DNA of 64,000 bases from Pseudophaeobacter flagellatus (GTDB lineage Bacteria; Pseudomonadota; Alphaproteobacteria; Rhodobacterales; Rhodobacteraceae). The position numbers were made by a program, and so were the translations under genes. Below the pieces are notes generated by a model. It was not told where the DNA came from, searched no databases, and worked only from the letters and a program-made list of their open reading frames with translations. Shown here in pieces: positions 48,488 to 57,845 of the stretch (position 1 is the first letter of the stretch; each line of letters starts with the position of its first letter). Location of the stretch: the NCBI RefSeq assembly GCF_021228235.1, contig NZ_JAJQRG010000002.1:62001-126000 (forward strand). Reading direction: 5' to 3'.

Positions 48488-49932
48488 CCCTCTGGTCCTG
48501 CCACCCAGGGGGCAAAGCCAAACATCATGTAATCGCGCTGATAGAGAGATGAAACCTGCTTTTCCAGCGCCGCATCCCAGATCGCGGCCAAGGGGTAGGG
48601 CTGATCCGCCGCCGCCCGCTGTGGTCGCCCTGGGCTGGCGCTGCCCAGCCGCTGCGCCAGAGCAGGCAGCGCCTCGCCCAGTTCTTCTTCGCGCAGGACC
48701 AGATCCGGTGCCCCCAGTTCAGCCAGCCCCAATAGGGCCTGCGACTGGCTGGCCCAGTCCGCATCCACCCGAATCGAGGTCTGCCCGGCTAGATTAGCCT
48801 GCAAAAAGGTCAGAAACTGCGAAAAGGCCGCCCGGTGATCTGCGACGCTATAGCTGACATCGGGGCCGCCTTTGGGGAGCGGTAGTTTGAATTGGCGGCG
48901 CAGCGTCTCACGGATATTGCCATAGCTCTCGCCACCTTTGGCGAGCACCCGACGGCAAAAGGCGGCATGCACCCGCGCAGCCGGATGGCGCAACACCGTA
49001 AAGCTGCGAAATCCCGGATGATGGCGTTTCCAATGGCGCAACTGCTTTTGGTTCATCCGGCTTTGCAGTTCTTCCCCTGCCCCCTGATCCAGCTGGGCCA
49101 TCCAGGCTGTTACCTCGGCCTCGGGTCCGCCCTTGATCGGCAAATAGAGCAGCGGCGTCACCGCGCCGGCAACATAACTGGGGACTGCCGGCCCGCGGCG
49201 GGGTTCAAAATTGGGGCTGCGGCCTAGGTTGAAATGATCCATCTCTGCCAAGGCTGCCGCCATCTCGGTGGGGTTCTCGACCTTGGACCTTAGCGGTGCC
49301 GGGTTTTGCGGCTTCAGGCTCGCGTCCAGCGCCTCTAGCCGCCCGGACATCCCTAGCCACTGCGCAAGGCCATTCATTACCTCCAGGCTCTGCAGGTCTT
49401 CATAGGCCAGGTAAAAGGCGCTTTGACCGCTTTTTTGCAACCTGTTCAACAGGGTGACCTGAAACGCCTGCAAATCGGCCACATGTTGGGAAAACTCAGC
49501 GCTGTCAAAGCGGGCCTGCGCCTCTTTGCGGCGCTTTACATCGGTCAGTTTCCACTGCCCGGTGGCCCGCGCAATCTTCCAGGAAACATAGCTCTCCAAC
49601 GGGTTTCTGGTCAGGATGATCTTGGCACAGCGCGGATCCTCTAGCGCCAGATCCAGAATGCGCGGGTCATGATCATGGAAATAGCGAAATCCAGCAAGCC
49701 CGCCAGCCGTCGCAGATCCCTTGATGCGCGAGAGCAGCGCGCCCGGATCCTGTTCGCGCATCTCCTGGGTCACCCCCAAAAGATCATCACGGTTGGGGTA
49801 GCCAATGAAGTGCGGATTGAAGGCCTCACCATGGCAGGAGACCCCTGTGATCGCATTGAGGTTGGTTTCCAGAAAATTGGACCCCGTCCGCATTTCGGCA
49901 AAAACAACGAAGTAGTCAAACAAATCTGTCAT
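48484..49932 (-). CDS. Sulfotransferase with two sulfotransferase-like halves (NodH/Stf0-like)
   Basis: A 482-residue protein with two sulfotransferase-like parts. The N-terminal half (about 1-230) has the 5'-phosphosulfate loop FAEMRTGSNFLETNL at 11-25 and a 3'-phosphate block LTRNPLESYVSWK near 107, like NodH and Stf0. The C-terminal half has FTVLRHPAARVHAAFCRRVL near 312-331, like the family 2 3'-phosphate loop. It would move sulfate from PAPS to a glycan. The second half lacks an obvious 5' loop and may be structural. CysQ, encoded 7 kb away, would remove the PAP product. Confidence 0.75.
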   Translation of the reverse strand: MTDLFDYFVVFAEMRTGSNFLETNLNAITGVSCHGEAFNPHFIGYPNRDDLLGVTQEMREQDPGALLSRIKGSATAGGLAGFRYFHDHDPRILDLALEDPRCAKIILTRNPLESYVSWKIARATGQWKLTDVKRRKEAQARFDSAEFSQHVADLQAFQVTLLNRLQKSGQSAFYLAYEDLQSLEVMNGLAQWLGMSGRLEALDASLKPQNPAPLRSKVENPTEMAAALAEMDHFNLGRSPNFEPRRGPAVPSYVAGAVTPLLYLPIKGGPEAEVTAWMAQLDQGAGEELQSRMNQKQLRHWKRHHPGFRSFTVLRHPAARVHAAFCRRVLAKGGESYGNIRETLRRQFKLPLPKGGPDVSYSVADHRAAFSQFLTFLQANLAGQTSIRVDADWASQSQALLGLAELGAPDLVLREEELGEALPALAQRLGSASPGRPQRAAADQPYPLAAIWDAALEKQVSSLYQRDYMMFGFAPWVAGPEG

Positions 49933-49935
49933 TGG

Positions 49936-51639
49936 TTACCTTCGTACCAGATAGGGTTTCCGAGGGGGTTTGGCACGGTCCAGCCCCCCCTGTTCGACCG
50001 GGAAATCCCCCATCAGATGGGGGTGCATGCCCTGGTTCTTGAGGTTTTGCAGAAACTGGCCAAACCCATCAAGATTGACCAAGGCAGGCGGTGTGCTCAG
50101 CGGGTGCAAATGTCCCAGTTCGTCCAGAATGCTCTGCAGCGGCTCCATGGGGGCCTCGACAAATTCTGCCATGCTCCAGATCCGTACCCGCGCCTTGGTC
50201 TCTCGGTGGCGCAGGGTATGCAGATAGCTGGCCTCTATCTGTTGCAGCCTGGCGGCCTCGCGGCGCACATCGCCAAAATCCCGATCAGATCGAAACAGCG
50301 GCACCGCCCAGGCGCCGCTGATCACCGAGATCTGCGCATTGGGATCACTGGCAAGCACCGCGCGGATCTCTTGCCGGTCGCCAGGACCAAACTGAAAGCA
50401 CTGGTGCTCGCCTCGGGTGTTCCAGATCAGATTGGTCAGAAAGCTCTGGGAGTTGTAATCGCGCAGCTTGGCGCAATCGGTCAGCGCCCCATTGATCATC
50501 GTGCTGCCCTGGGCCAGCTCTGCGCGTTTTGGCGCAAACAGATGCCCATGCACCCTGGCCCCGGTGATCTGCGCCAGCCAGGTTTCAAAATCCTCAAACA
50601 GTTCGGAAAAGCCCTGAAACACCGAATAGCGGTTCGACGTTACGCTTTTGACCGACCAGCGACTGGGAAACCGGCTTTGCATGTACAGGCCGGGGCGACT
50701 GCGCGTGCGGCGCTCTACCGCCTTGGCAAAAATGCGGTCGATCTTGCCGGGGTTGGGTTCGGTGCGCGTCAGCGCCCTGGCACCATCGGTCAAAAACGCC
50801 TGATAGAGCCGATCCGCCCGTGGCCAGATCTTGCGCGCGACAAAACAGTCAGAGCGCCGCAGCAGTTGCAGGTGGTCATCGTAAAACACATGCGGCTTGC
50901 CCTGAAAATCGAATTTCGACAGGGTCAGAGAGCGGCTCTCGATCCGGCTGGAATGTTTCCGCGCCAGGGTCTGGAAATAACTTTCGTCCGGGATCCAGAC
51001 CTTTTGAAAGTAGCGATCATAGCGCGCGCGTTCGCGATCCTGCAGGATCGCCGTCAGGGTCTGCCGGGTCAGGCACCACCACTGGCTGCCCATATGCGGC
51101 ACCAGGCCCGCCGGGATGCGCCGACGCATCCCCAGCCTGCGCTGCAGATCGACATAGCGGTCAAACAGATACCGATGTCTTTTCCAAGAAAACGGAAACC
51201 GCAGGGTAAAGCGTTCCACATCCAGACCGCCGACGATCCAGGGCACATCGGCAGTGGTGGCGCTTTCGATGAAATCGGTCTGCGGCCGCGCCTCTAGATA
51301 GGCAGCCAATTCTTCCGCCGGGCGCAGCGGCAGGCAAGACCCCGAAGACAGGTAGACATGGCGGACCTCTGCAAAGTCCTGCAACAGCAGGGTCGCGGCC
51401 GATTGCGACGCCGCAACAATGCCCCAGGTGCCCCATTCACAGCGATGCCGCGTGCAAAACCGGACCAGAGGATCTGACGCCAAACTTTGACGAAACCTTT
51501 GAAAGACGGCCTCATCAACATTCTTGTCCACATGCAGCACCACGGGGCAGTCCGCCGCCGTCCAGTGCCGCGCCACCTGTTCGGCGCGCTCTAGCGCCGT
51601 ATGCACCAGCATGACAATGCCAACCGAAGCGGCGCTCAT
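49936..51639 (-). CDS. GT14 family glycosyltransferase with long C-terminal domain (DUF5928-like)
   Basis: A 567-residue protein. About residues 5-290 match the core-2/I-branching beta-1,6-N-acetylglucosaminyl- and xylosyltransferase family (GT14): GIVMLVHTALERAEQVARHW, LSSGSCLPLRP, PHMGSQWWCLTR and WIPDESYFQTLA. The C-terminal 250 residues belong to an uncharacterised domain that I associate with DUF5928 proteins of Rhodobacteraceae. No signal peptide, so a cytoplasmic enzyme. The start at 51639 overlaps the upstream GT2 gene by four bases; longer frames run inside that gene. Confidence 0.82.
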   Translation of the reverse strand: MSAASVGIVMLVHTALERAEQVARHWTAADCPVVLHVDKNVDEAVFQRFRQSLASDPLVRFCTRHRCEWGTWGIVAASQSAATLLLQDFAEVRHVYLSSGSCLPLRPAEELAAYLEARPQTDFIESATTADVPWIVGGLDVERFTLRFPFSWKRHRYLFDRYVDLQRRLGMRRRIPAGLVPHMGSQWWCLTRQTLTAILQDRERARYDRYFQKVWIPDESYFQTLARKHSSRIESRSLTLSKFDFQGKPHVFYDDHLQLLRRSDCFVARKIWPRADRLYQAFLTDGARALTRTEPNPGKIDRIFAKAVERRTRSRPGLYMQSRFPSRWSVKSVTSNRYSVFQGFSELFEDFETWLAQITGARVHGHLFAPKRAELAQGSTMINGALTDCAKLRDYNSQSFLTNLIWNTRGEHQCFQFGPGDRQEIRAVLASDPNAQISVISGAWAVPLFRSDRDFGDVRREAARLQQIEASYLHTLRHRETKARVRIWSMAEFVEAPMEPLQSILDELGHLHPLSTPPALVNLDGFGQFLQNLKNQGMHPHLMGDFPVEQGGLDRAKPPRKPYLVRR

Positions 51640-52646
51640 GCCCAGTTCCCCTTGGACATCAGGCCTAGGATTTCTAGCTGGCGCCAGTTGATGTATTTCT
51701 CGCTCCATTTGCACCACAGCTCTGGCTGCTGTTCCAGCGCCTTGGCATAGGCCTTGTATTCGCGCGAATTGGCATAGTGCTCGCTGCGCGCCAGCTCTTC
51801 CTGGGCCTTGATCCCCAGCGTATCGAGAAACTTGGTATGCAGCAGCGCGCCGCTGGCTTTTTCCCCGCCGTCGGTTTCGTAAACCTGGTTCAACCCACGT
51901 GGCAACAGGGCATGTGTCGAGCTGACATAGGCATAGCGGCGGTCCCATTTCACCAGCGGGATCTTGTTAAGGGCAGGAGCATTGCGCGGCGCATCGGCAA
52001 AGAACACCCGCGCACGTGGCCCGCCCTGTATCCACAGATTGCCATACATCGGATTCTTGCTGATGGTGTAATTTCCGCTGTCGAACCAATTGGCAATTTC
52101 CAGCGGGTTTTGCCCGGCGTGATAAGGGGTCTCGCTCAGACGCCCCTTGGGGTAGGTATCGATCAACATGGCAGAAAAACTGCGGATGGCCGAACTATCA
52201 AGCCAATCGGTCAGCGCCTGAATAGGCCGGGTATCACAGAAGGGATAGATAAACAGCTCATCCGGGTCGACCACCAGAACCCAATGCCCATGGGCATATT
52301 TGCGTTTCAGGTAGTTCATCCAATCGACGCCATAATGCGCCCGCCGATAGCTCGCCTTGGCTTGCCACAGCGACACATCGTCCATGCCCTGCAGATAGGC
52401 CACCGTATCATCGTCAGAGTCGTTGTCGACAAACAGAAAGTGGTTGATCCCAAGCTTGCGGTAATACTCCAGAAAATAGGGCAGCCGGATCTGTTCGTTG
52501 CGCATGGTGCAGACCAGCAGAACATCACTGGGCTGGATCGCGCGCGTATTGTCCTGCAGGCAGCTCAGCTCAGCCGATTTGCGCAGCGCCCGCACCAGCC
52601 TGCGCTTGCGCCGAACCCGCATACGGTAAGAATCCCAAAGCCCCAC
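51636..52646 (-). CDS. Glycosyltransferase family 2 / GT92-like (copy 1)
   Basis: A 336-residue glycosyltransferase with the compact GT-A core of the 'glycosyltransferase family 2 protein' group related to GT92. MRNEQIRLPYFLEYYRKLG opens the fold at about 48, FLFVDNDSDDDT binds the nucleotide sugar, and VVDPDELFIYP carries the metal DxD. It is about half identical by eye to the next gene upstream. Its stop overlaps the GT14 start (ATGA). Sugar donor and acceptor are unknown. Confidence 0.85.
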   Translation of the reverse strand: MGLWDSYRMRVRRKRRLVRALRKSAELSCLQDNTRAIQPSDVLLVCTMRNEQIRLPYFLEYYRKLGINHFLFVDNDSDDDTVAYLQGMDDVSLWQAKASYRRAHYGVDWMNYLKRKYAHGHWVLVVDPDELFIYPFCDTRPIQALTDWLDSSAIRSFSAMLIDTYPKGRLSETPYHAGQNPLEIANWFDSGNYTISKNPMYGNLWIQGGPRARVFFADAPRNAPALNKIPLVKWDRRYAYVSSTHALLPRGLNQVYETDGGEKASGALLHTKFLDTLGIKAQEELARSEHYANSREYKAYAKALEQQPELWCKWSEKYINWRQLEILGLMSKGNWA

Positions 52647-52885
52647 AGTCCCTCCACGCCTGTTCTATGCCCCGTACCAGACGCAATGGCACATGCTGCG
52701 ACATATTCTGTAGCAGGGCCAAACCGGCATGGGCCCATGGGTAATTCCAGGGCCGCGCAAATGCCTGCCACAGGCCGCAATATGTCATGGAAAACTTCTA
52801 TAAACAACGGATTTAGAAGCGGTTAGGCGGTCTCTTTACCGCTGATTATTGTCTGCCTGCCCCCATGCACCCGGTTCAGGCAGCC

Positions 52886-53926
52886 TTACCACTGCAACCG
52901 TGGCATCAACCCAGCCGCACAGAGCTGCGCCGGGCCGCGATAGGGCTGCGCCTTTTCATGCCATAGGTCCGGCGCGCCCATCAGCCTGTCATAGTAGCCG
53001 TCAAAATCTTGCGGTGTGTGAAAATGCTGCTGACGCTGCTTTTCACTTGCCGATTTGGCAACAACCTCGGGCAGGAACTTGCTGTGCAGCAAAACACCAG
53101 CAGGCTGCGGCCCGCCCGGCCCCTCATATATCTCGTTCAGGCGGGGCGGCAGCAGGGAATGGGTTGAATTCACATAGGCATACCGTCGGTTCCAATGAAC
53201 CAGTGGAATCTTGTTCAAAGTCGGAGAGCGCTCTGGACAGTCTGCGAAAAACGCCCGCTCCCGCGCCCCCCCCTGCAGCCAGAGACTGCCCATCGGATTC
53301 TGGCGGGTGGCGCGGTAGGGGCCAGGGTCGAACCAGTTCAGCACCGCGCAGGGATCCTGCCCCGGCATATACAGGTGGCTGTCCAGAGGACCCTTGGGAA
53401 ACAGGTCCAGCATCATCGCGCCAAAGCCGCTGCGCCCCTGCGCCGCCAGATGAGCCGTCAACGCCTGCAGATCATGGCTGTCAATGCCATCATAGGTCAG
53501 CAGCTCGTCCGCATCCACGGTCAGACACCAATGCCCATGACCATAGCGCATCTGCAGCCAGGCGCTCCAGTCCAGACCAAATCGCGCCGCCCGATAACCA
53601 TCCGCAACTTGCCATAGCGAGACATCCGGTTGATCGGCCAAATAGGCAGCGCTGCCATCCGTGCTGGCATTGTCGACCACCAGAAACTGCGCCACGCCAA
53701 GGCGGCGATAATAATCCAGAAAATAGGGCAAACGCGCCGCTTCGTTGCGCAGCACCACAAAGGCCAGAATATCCTGCTCCGCAATCTCGCTGGTGCGGTC
53801 CACCAGAGACATCAGGCGGTGCCGTGCCCGCAGGGCACGCCACAGAAGTTTGCGGCGCTTCAGGCGCAGCCTATAACGCACAGCCCAACCCGGCAGGGCA
53901 GATGCGGCGACACGGGGCTGGGCCAC
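52886..53926 (-). CDS. Glycosyltransferase family 2 / GT92-like (copy 2)
   Basis: A 346-residue paralogue of the downstream gene, with the same order: LRNEAARLPYFLDYYRRLG, FLVVDNASTDGS and TVDADELLTYDG holding the metal aspartates, then PLVHWNRRYAYVNSTHSLLP. I prefer a GTG start at 53926 (GAGG nine bases upstream, five bases after the galE stop); an ATG at 53977 would lie within galE. A 239-base gap with no gene separates the two copies, which suggests a tandem duplication that has since diverged. Confidence 0.82.
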   Translation of the reverse strand: MAQPRVAASALPGWAVRYRLRLKRRKLLWRALRARHRLMSLVDRTSEIAEQDILAFVVLRNEAARLPYFLDYYRRLGVAQFLVVDNASTDGSAAYLADQPDVSLWQVADGYRAARFGLDWSAWLQMRYGHGHWCLTVDADELLTYDGIDSHDLQALTAHLAAQGRSGFGAMMLDLFPKGPLDSHLYMPGQDPCAVLNWFDPGPYRATRQNPMGSLWLQGGARERAFFADCPERSPTLNKIPLVHWNRRYAYVNSTHSLLPPRLNEIYEGPGGPQPAGVLLHSKFLPEVVAKSASEKQRQQHFHTPQDFDGYYDRLMGAPDLWHEKAQPYRGPAQLCAAGLMPRLQW

Positions 53927-53930
53927 CGCA

Positions 53931-54914
53931 TCAGGCCTCGTAATGGCCTGTCTGGTGCCAGGCCCAGGCGTCGGCAATCATGGTGTCCAGGGTTGAACGG
54001 CGCGGCTCCCAGCCCAAATCGGTGACCGCGCGGATCGAGCCCGACACCAATTTAGTACAGTCACCAGCCCGGCGCGGGCCGGTATTGCAGGGCACCGGGC
54101 GGCCTGTAACCGCAGCGCCACGGTCCATGACTTCGCGCACCGAAAAGCCGCTGCCGGTGCCCAGGTTGAACACCTGGCTGCCCTTGCCATCCTCTAGCCA
54201 TTTCAGGCCCAGAACATGCGCGTCGACCAGATCGCAGACATGCACATAATCGCGGATGCAGGTGCCGTCAGGCGTGTCGTAATCAGTGCCAAAGATGGTC
54301 AGCGCGTCGCGTTTTCCGTCGATCGCATCCAGCACCAGCGGCACCAGGTGGGTCTCGGGACGGTGAAATTCACCCACCTCGGCCTCGGGGTCGGCACCCG
54401 CAACGTTGAAATAGCGGAAAATCACCGAATTCAACCCGGCAGAGGCGCCAAAATCCTGCAAGATATCTTCGACCGCGCGTTTAGAGGCACCATAGGCATT
54501 CAGCGGCAGTTGTGGCGTGTTTTCATCCAATACGACATTGTCGTGTTCACCATAGGTGGCGCAGGTGGAAGAAAAGACAAAATTCAGACAGCCCGCCGCC
54601 ACGGCGGCCTCGATCAGGTTAAGCGAGCCACCGGTGTTATTGGCCCAGTATCGGCCCGGTTCGCTCATGGCTTCGCCAACTTGGCTAAGAGCCGCAAAAT
54701 GCATCACTGCCACGGGCTTGTGCTTGGCAAAAACCTCGTCCAGCCGGGCGCGATCCTTCAGATCCCCCTGTTCAAAGGGGCCGAATTTAACCGCATCTTT
54801 CCAACCAGTTACCAAGTTATCATAGGTGACAGGTGTATATCCCGCCGCCTTTAGCGCCTTGCAGGCATGAGATCCGATATAGCCGGCACCGCCGGTCACA
54901 AGAACAGTCGTCAC
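53931..54914 (-). CDS. galE: UDP-glucose 4-epimerase
   Basis: A 327-residue short-chain dehydrogenase that interconverts UDP-glucose and UDP-galactose using tightly bound NAD. It has the NAD loop TGGAGYIGSH, the catalytic SSTCATYG block and YGASK with Tyr and Lys, and RYFNVAGADP. It sits between galU and the glycosyltransferases, supplying UDP-galactose for the glycan. No defect is visible. Confidence 0.96.
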   Translation of the reverse strand: MTTVLVTGGAGYIGSHACKALKAAGYTPVTYDNLVTGWKDAVKFGPFEQGDLKDRARLDEVFAKHKPVAVMHFAALSQVGEAMSEPGRYWANNTGGSLNLIEAAVAAGCLNFVFSSTCATYGEHDNVVLDENTPQLPLNAYGASKRAVEDILQDFGASAGLNSVIFRYFNVAGADPEAEVGEFHRPETHLVPLVLDAIDGKRDALTIFGTDYDTPDGTCIRDYVHVCDLVDAHVLGLKWLEDGKGSQVFNLGTGSGFSVREVMDRGAAVTGRPVPCNTGPRRAGDCTKLVSGSIRAVTDLGWEPRRSTLDTMIADAWAWHQTGHYEA

Positions 54915-55007
54915 GTTGATTTACGCCTTTCACAGCCCTGATATGTGTTGACCGCGGCGGGCCATGCGATCAACAGAACTTTCGCCTAAAGCCTTCCGCT
55001 ACCTTGA

Positions 55008-55901
55008 TTATTCAGCGGCCTTGTCGATCTGGGTTACCTTGTTCAGATGCGCCATCAGATCGTCGCGCAGATCGGGGCGGGACAGGGCAAAGGATACCGT
55101 GGCCTGCAGGAACCCAGCCTTGGAGCCGCAGTCAAACCGCTCACCCTGGAAACGGAAGCCAGAAACCGGCACATCAGAGCCAATGTCCTGGGCAATCGCA
55201 TCAGTCAGCTGGATTTCACCACCGGCCCCAGATTTCATCTGCCGCAGGTTGCGCAGCACCGATGGCCCAAGGATATAGCGCCCGATCACCGCCAGGTTCG
55301 ACGGCGCCTCAGAGGCTTTGGGCTTTTCCACCATCCCCTTGACCGACACGACAGAACCGTGATCTTCGGCAACATCCAGCACCCCGTAAGAGCTGGTCTG
55401 TTCAGGTGCGACTTCCATAGCCGCAACCATATTGCCGCCGGTTTCTTCGTAGGCTTCGACCATCTGCTGCAAGCAGGGTTTTTCGGCGGCGATGACGTCA
55501 TCCGGCAGAACCACCGCAAAGGGTTCATTGGCAATCAGGCGGTGGGCGCACCAGACAGCATGGCCCAGCCCCATGGCACGGTGCTGGCGGATATAGGCGA
55601 TGGCGCCGCTATCCATGTAGGTGTCTTTCAACACCTCCAGCAGTTCGTTCTTGCCCTTTTTGCGCAGTTCCTGCTCCAGCACGGGAGAGTGATCAAAATA
55701 ATCCTCCAACGCGCCCTTGCCGCGCGAGGTTACAAAGATGAATTCCTTAATACCGGCCGCGCGGGCCTCGTCGATGGCATATTGCACCAAAGGACGGTCA
55801 ACCAATGTCATGATCTCTTTTGGGACCGATTTAGTAGCAGGCAAAAAACGCGTGCCCAGACCCGCCACCGGGAAAATTGCTTTTGTTACTTTTTTACGCA
55901 T
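55008..55901 (-). CDS. galU: UTP-glucose-1-phosphate uridylyltransferase
   Basis: A 297-residue nucleotidyltransferase making UDP-glucose from UTP and glucose 1-phosphate. The N-terminal KAIFPVAGLGTRFLPATKS is the nucleotide loop, VVLPDDVI holds the metal aspartates, and GVVEKP-like GMVEKPKASEAPSNLAVIGR is typical. It precedes galE in the same direction with a 93-base gap, so the two together feed UDP-sugars to the locus. About 230 AT-richer bases without a gene lie upstream. Confidence 0.96.
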   Translation of the reverse strand: MRKKVTKAIFPVAGLGTRFLPATKSVPKEIMTLVDRPLVQYAIDEARAAGIKEFIFVTSRGKGALEDYFDHSPVLEQELRKKGKNELLEVLKDTYMDSGAIAYIRQHRAMGLGHAVWCAHRLIANEPFAVVLPDDVIAAEKPCLQQMVEAYEETGGNMVAAMEVAPEQTSSYGVLDVAEDHGSVVSVKGMVEKPKASEAPSNLAVIGRYILGPSVLRNLRQMKSGAGGEIQLTDAIAQDIGSDVPVSGFRFQGERFDCGSKAGFLQATVSFALSRPDLRDDLMAHLNKVTQIDKAAE

Positions 55902-56131
55902 TGAGTTCTCACTCTTTCACATCAAGAATTTGGTCAAATATCACAGGACATCTATCGATTAGTCTGCAATACAAGCGCTCCACATTCATTGTTCGCCATC
56001 AGCCGCGCCTATCATTTGTGCAGGGAAAGCCTAGCGCCCCCCTATCATTATTGTGACCCAAATCCATGACCGATCACAACTCTAGCCCGGCAAAACGAGA
56101 CAAAATCTGCTCATTGCAGATAGTATTTACG

Positions 56132-56932
56132 CTAATTTTCACCCATTTTCGCCATCATCGCCTCTAGACGCTCTACATCTTCGGGATTGTTCAGCTCCCA
56201 GAATTCTCGCCCGCGAGCGGCAACCTCAACACAGAGTATCTTGCGGCCATTTTCCAGGAAGCGCAGCTGCTCCAGTCCTTCCAGCTGTTCCAGTGGGCCA
56301 ACGGGCCAGTTGGGATAATCCGCCAGGGCATCCGGCCGATAGGCATAGACCCCGACATGATGGAAGACCGGCGTCAGGTCAGCGGGGGCAAACTGTTCAG
56401 CGCAAAAAGGCACCACCTCTTTAGAGAAATACAGCCCGCTGCGATCGCGGCCAAAAACCGCAGTGGTACCGCCAACGCGCCCCGCCGCCCGATCAGCCAG
56501 CAGACTGTTCAGCGTTGCGCCGTCACATTGCAGCACTGGCGTTGCCAGGCCCATTTCAGGCGCAGCGCGCAGCCCCTTGACCAGGTCTTCGATAAACCAA
56601 TGCGGGGTCAGCGGCGCATCGCCCTGTAGGTTGACCACCACCTCATAGCCGCCGCCCAACGTGGCATGAGCCTCGGCGCAGCGTTCGGTGCCATTGCCAC
56701 AACTTTCGGCGGTCATCACCACCTCAGCACCAAAGCCTTCGGCAGCCTGGCGGATGCGATCATCATCCGTTGCCACCACCACCCGATCGACCCCCTGCAC
56801 TGCACAGGCAGCTCGCCAGGATCGTTCAATCAAGCTGCGCTTTTCACCGCTCGCCCCGGTCAATGCGACCAGCGGTTTACCGGGGTAGCGCGTCGAGGCA
56901 TAGCGGGCAGGGATGACGATCAGGACAGACAT
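56132..56932 (-). CDS. kdsB: 3-deoxy-manno-octulosonate cytidylyltransferase
   Basis: A 266-residue CMP-KDO synthetase that activates KDO for lipid A core assembly. The N-terminal VIPARYASTRYPGKPL is the CTP-binding loop, and AVQGVDRVVVATDDDRI and NLQGDAPL are family blocks. It complements kdsD at 44 kb. Its ATG shares a base with the cysQ stop (TGATG), so cysQ and kdsB are coupled. Confidence 0.95.
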   Translation of the reverse strand: MSVLIVIPARYASTRYPGKPLVALTGASGEKRSLIERSWRAACAVQGVDRVVVATDDDRIRQAAEGFGAEVVMTAESCGNGTERCAEAHATLGGGYEVVVNLQGDAPLTPHWFIEDLVKGLRAAPEMGLATPVLQCDGATLNSLLADRAAGRVGGTTAVFGRDRSGLYFSKEVVPFCAEQFAPADLTPVFHHVGVYAYRPDALADYPNWPVGPLEQLEGLEQLRFLENGRKILCVEVAARGREFWELNNPEDVERLEAMMAKMGEN

Positions 56933-57738
56933 CAGGCTTCTTTCAGTTCAACATCAGGGGCATAGGCAATGAAGAAGGGGTTGGCATAATCCTCTTTGCC
57001 GTAGAGCAGCGGCGAATGATCGTCAAAGCGCACCACTTTGCCGCCCGCACCCGACAAGACCGCGTGGCCCGCAGCAGTGTCCCATTCCATGGTGCGGCCA
57101 ACGCGGGGATAGATATCCGCTTCGCCTGTGGCCACCAGGCAGAACTTTAGAGAAGATCCCGCGCTCTTGCTGTCTTTGACGTTATATTTGCCAATGTAGT
57201 CCTCTGTCGCCTGATCGCGGTGCGATTTCGACGCCACCACCATCAGCGCGGCATTGTCGCTTTGCGCGACACTCAGGGCGCGGGTCTCGCCGATCACCTG
57301 CGGATCAAAGACGCCGGCTGCGCTGACTTCTTCCACGGTAGAGCCATCCGCCAGGGTAAAGAACATCCGCTGTTTTGCCGGCGCATAAACCACACCACGG
57401 GTGGGCACACCTTTTTCAACCAAGGCGATATTCACGGTGAAATCACCACGGCGATGGATGAATTCTTTGGTGCCATCCAGCGGATCCACGATCAGAAAGG
57501 TATCGCCACGCGTCTTGTGCGATTCGGATTGTTCCTCGGTCACCAACATCATGTCGGGGAAGGCGCTGCGCAGACCGGCCGAGATCAAGGCATCAGCTGC
57601 CTCGTCCGCAGCGGTCACCGGGCTGTCGTCAGACTTTACCTTCACGTCAAAATCGTCAGAATTGTAGATTTCCATGATCTTGTCGCCAGCTTCGATTGCC
57701 AGGCGACGGATCACCGGAATTAGCGCTTCATAGGTCAT
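56932..57738 (-). CDS. cysQ: 3'(2'),5'-bisphosphate nucleotidase
   Basis: A 268-residue magnesium phosphatase of the inositol monophosphatase superfamily that turns PAP into AMP. Motifs are DDSPVTAADEAAD, LVTEEQ, FLIVDPLDGTKEFI and MEWDTAAGHAVL. PAP is the by-product of sulfotransferases such as the one at 48.5 kb, and of sulfate assimilation. It is divergent from the ABC permease gene and coupled to kdsB. Confidence 0.95.
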   Translation of the reverse strand: MTYEALIPVIRRLAIEAGDKIMEIYNSDDFDVKVKSDDSPVTAADEAADALISAGLRSAFPDMMLVTEEQSESHKTRGDTFLIVDPLDGTKEFIHRRGDFTVNIALVEKGVPTRGVVYAPAKQRMFFTLADGSTVEEVSAAGVFDPQVIGETRALSVAQSDNAALMVVASKSHRDQATEDYIGKYNVKDSKSAGSSLKFCLVATGEADIYPRVGRTMEWDTAAGHAVLSGAGGKVVRFDDHSPLLYGKEDYANPFFIAYAPDVELKEA

Positions 57739-57766
57739 GCACGGCTCCCCACGTTGAAAGGGTTAA

Positions 57767-57795
57767 TTGAAAATTTTTCTCTGCCCCCTTATGCT
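57767..57795 (+). promoter_or_regulatory. Candidate sigma-70 promoter of the ABC-2 permease
   Basis: TTGAAA (57767-57772), 17 bases, TATGCT (57790-57795) matches five and four of six consensus bases. It is about 50 bases upstream of the permease start. The spacing and position are good; no activator site is evident. Confidence 0.45.
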
Positions 57796-57845
57796 GATTA
57801 CAAGATGGATCAGCAAGAAGTCCGTTCGGTTATCAGCAGGCTCAT

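Noticed and set aside
49669-51297. A 540-codon plus-strand frame opposite the GT14 and sulfotransferase genes
   Set aside because: It spans two well-supported genes on the other strand, overlaps their junction and has no domain-like sequence.
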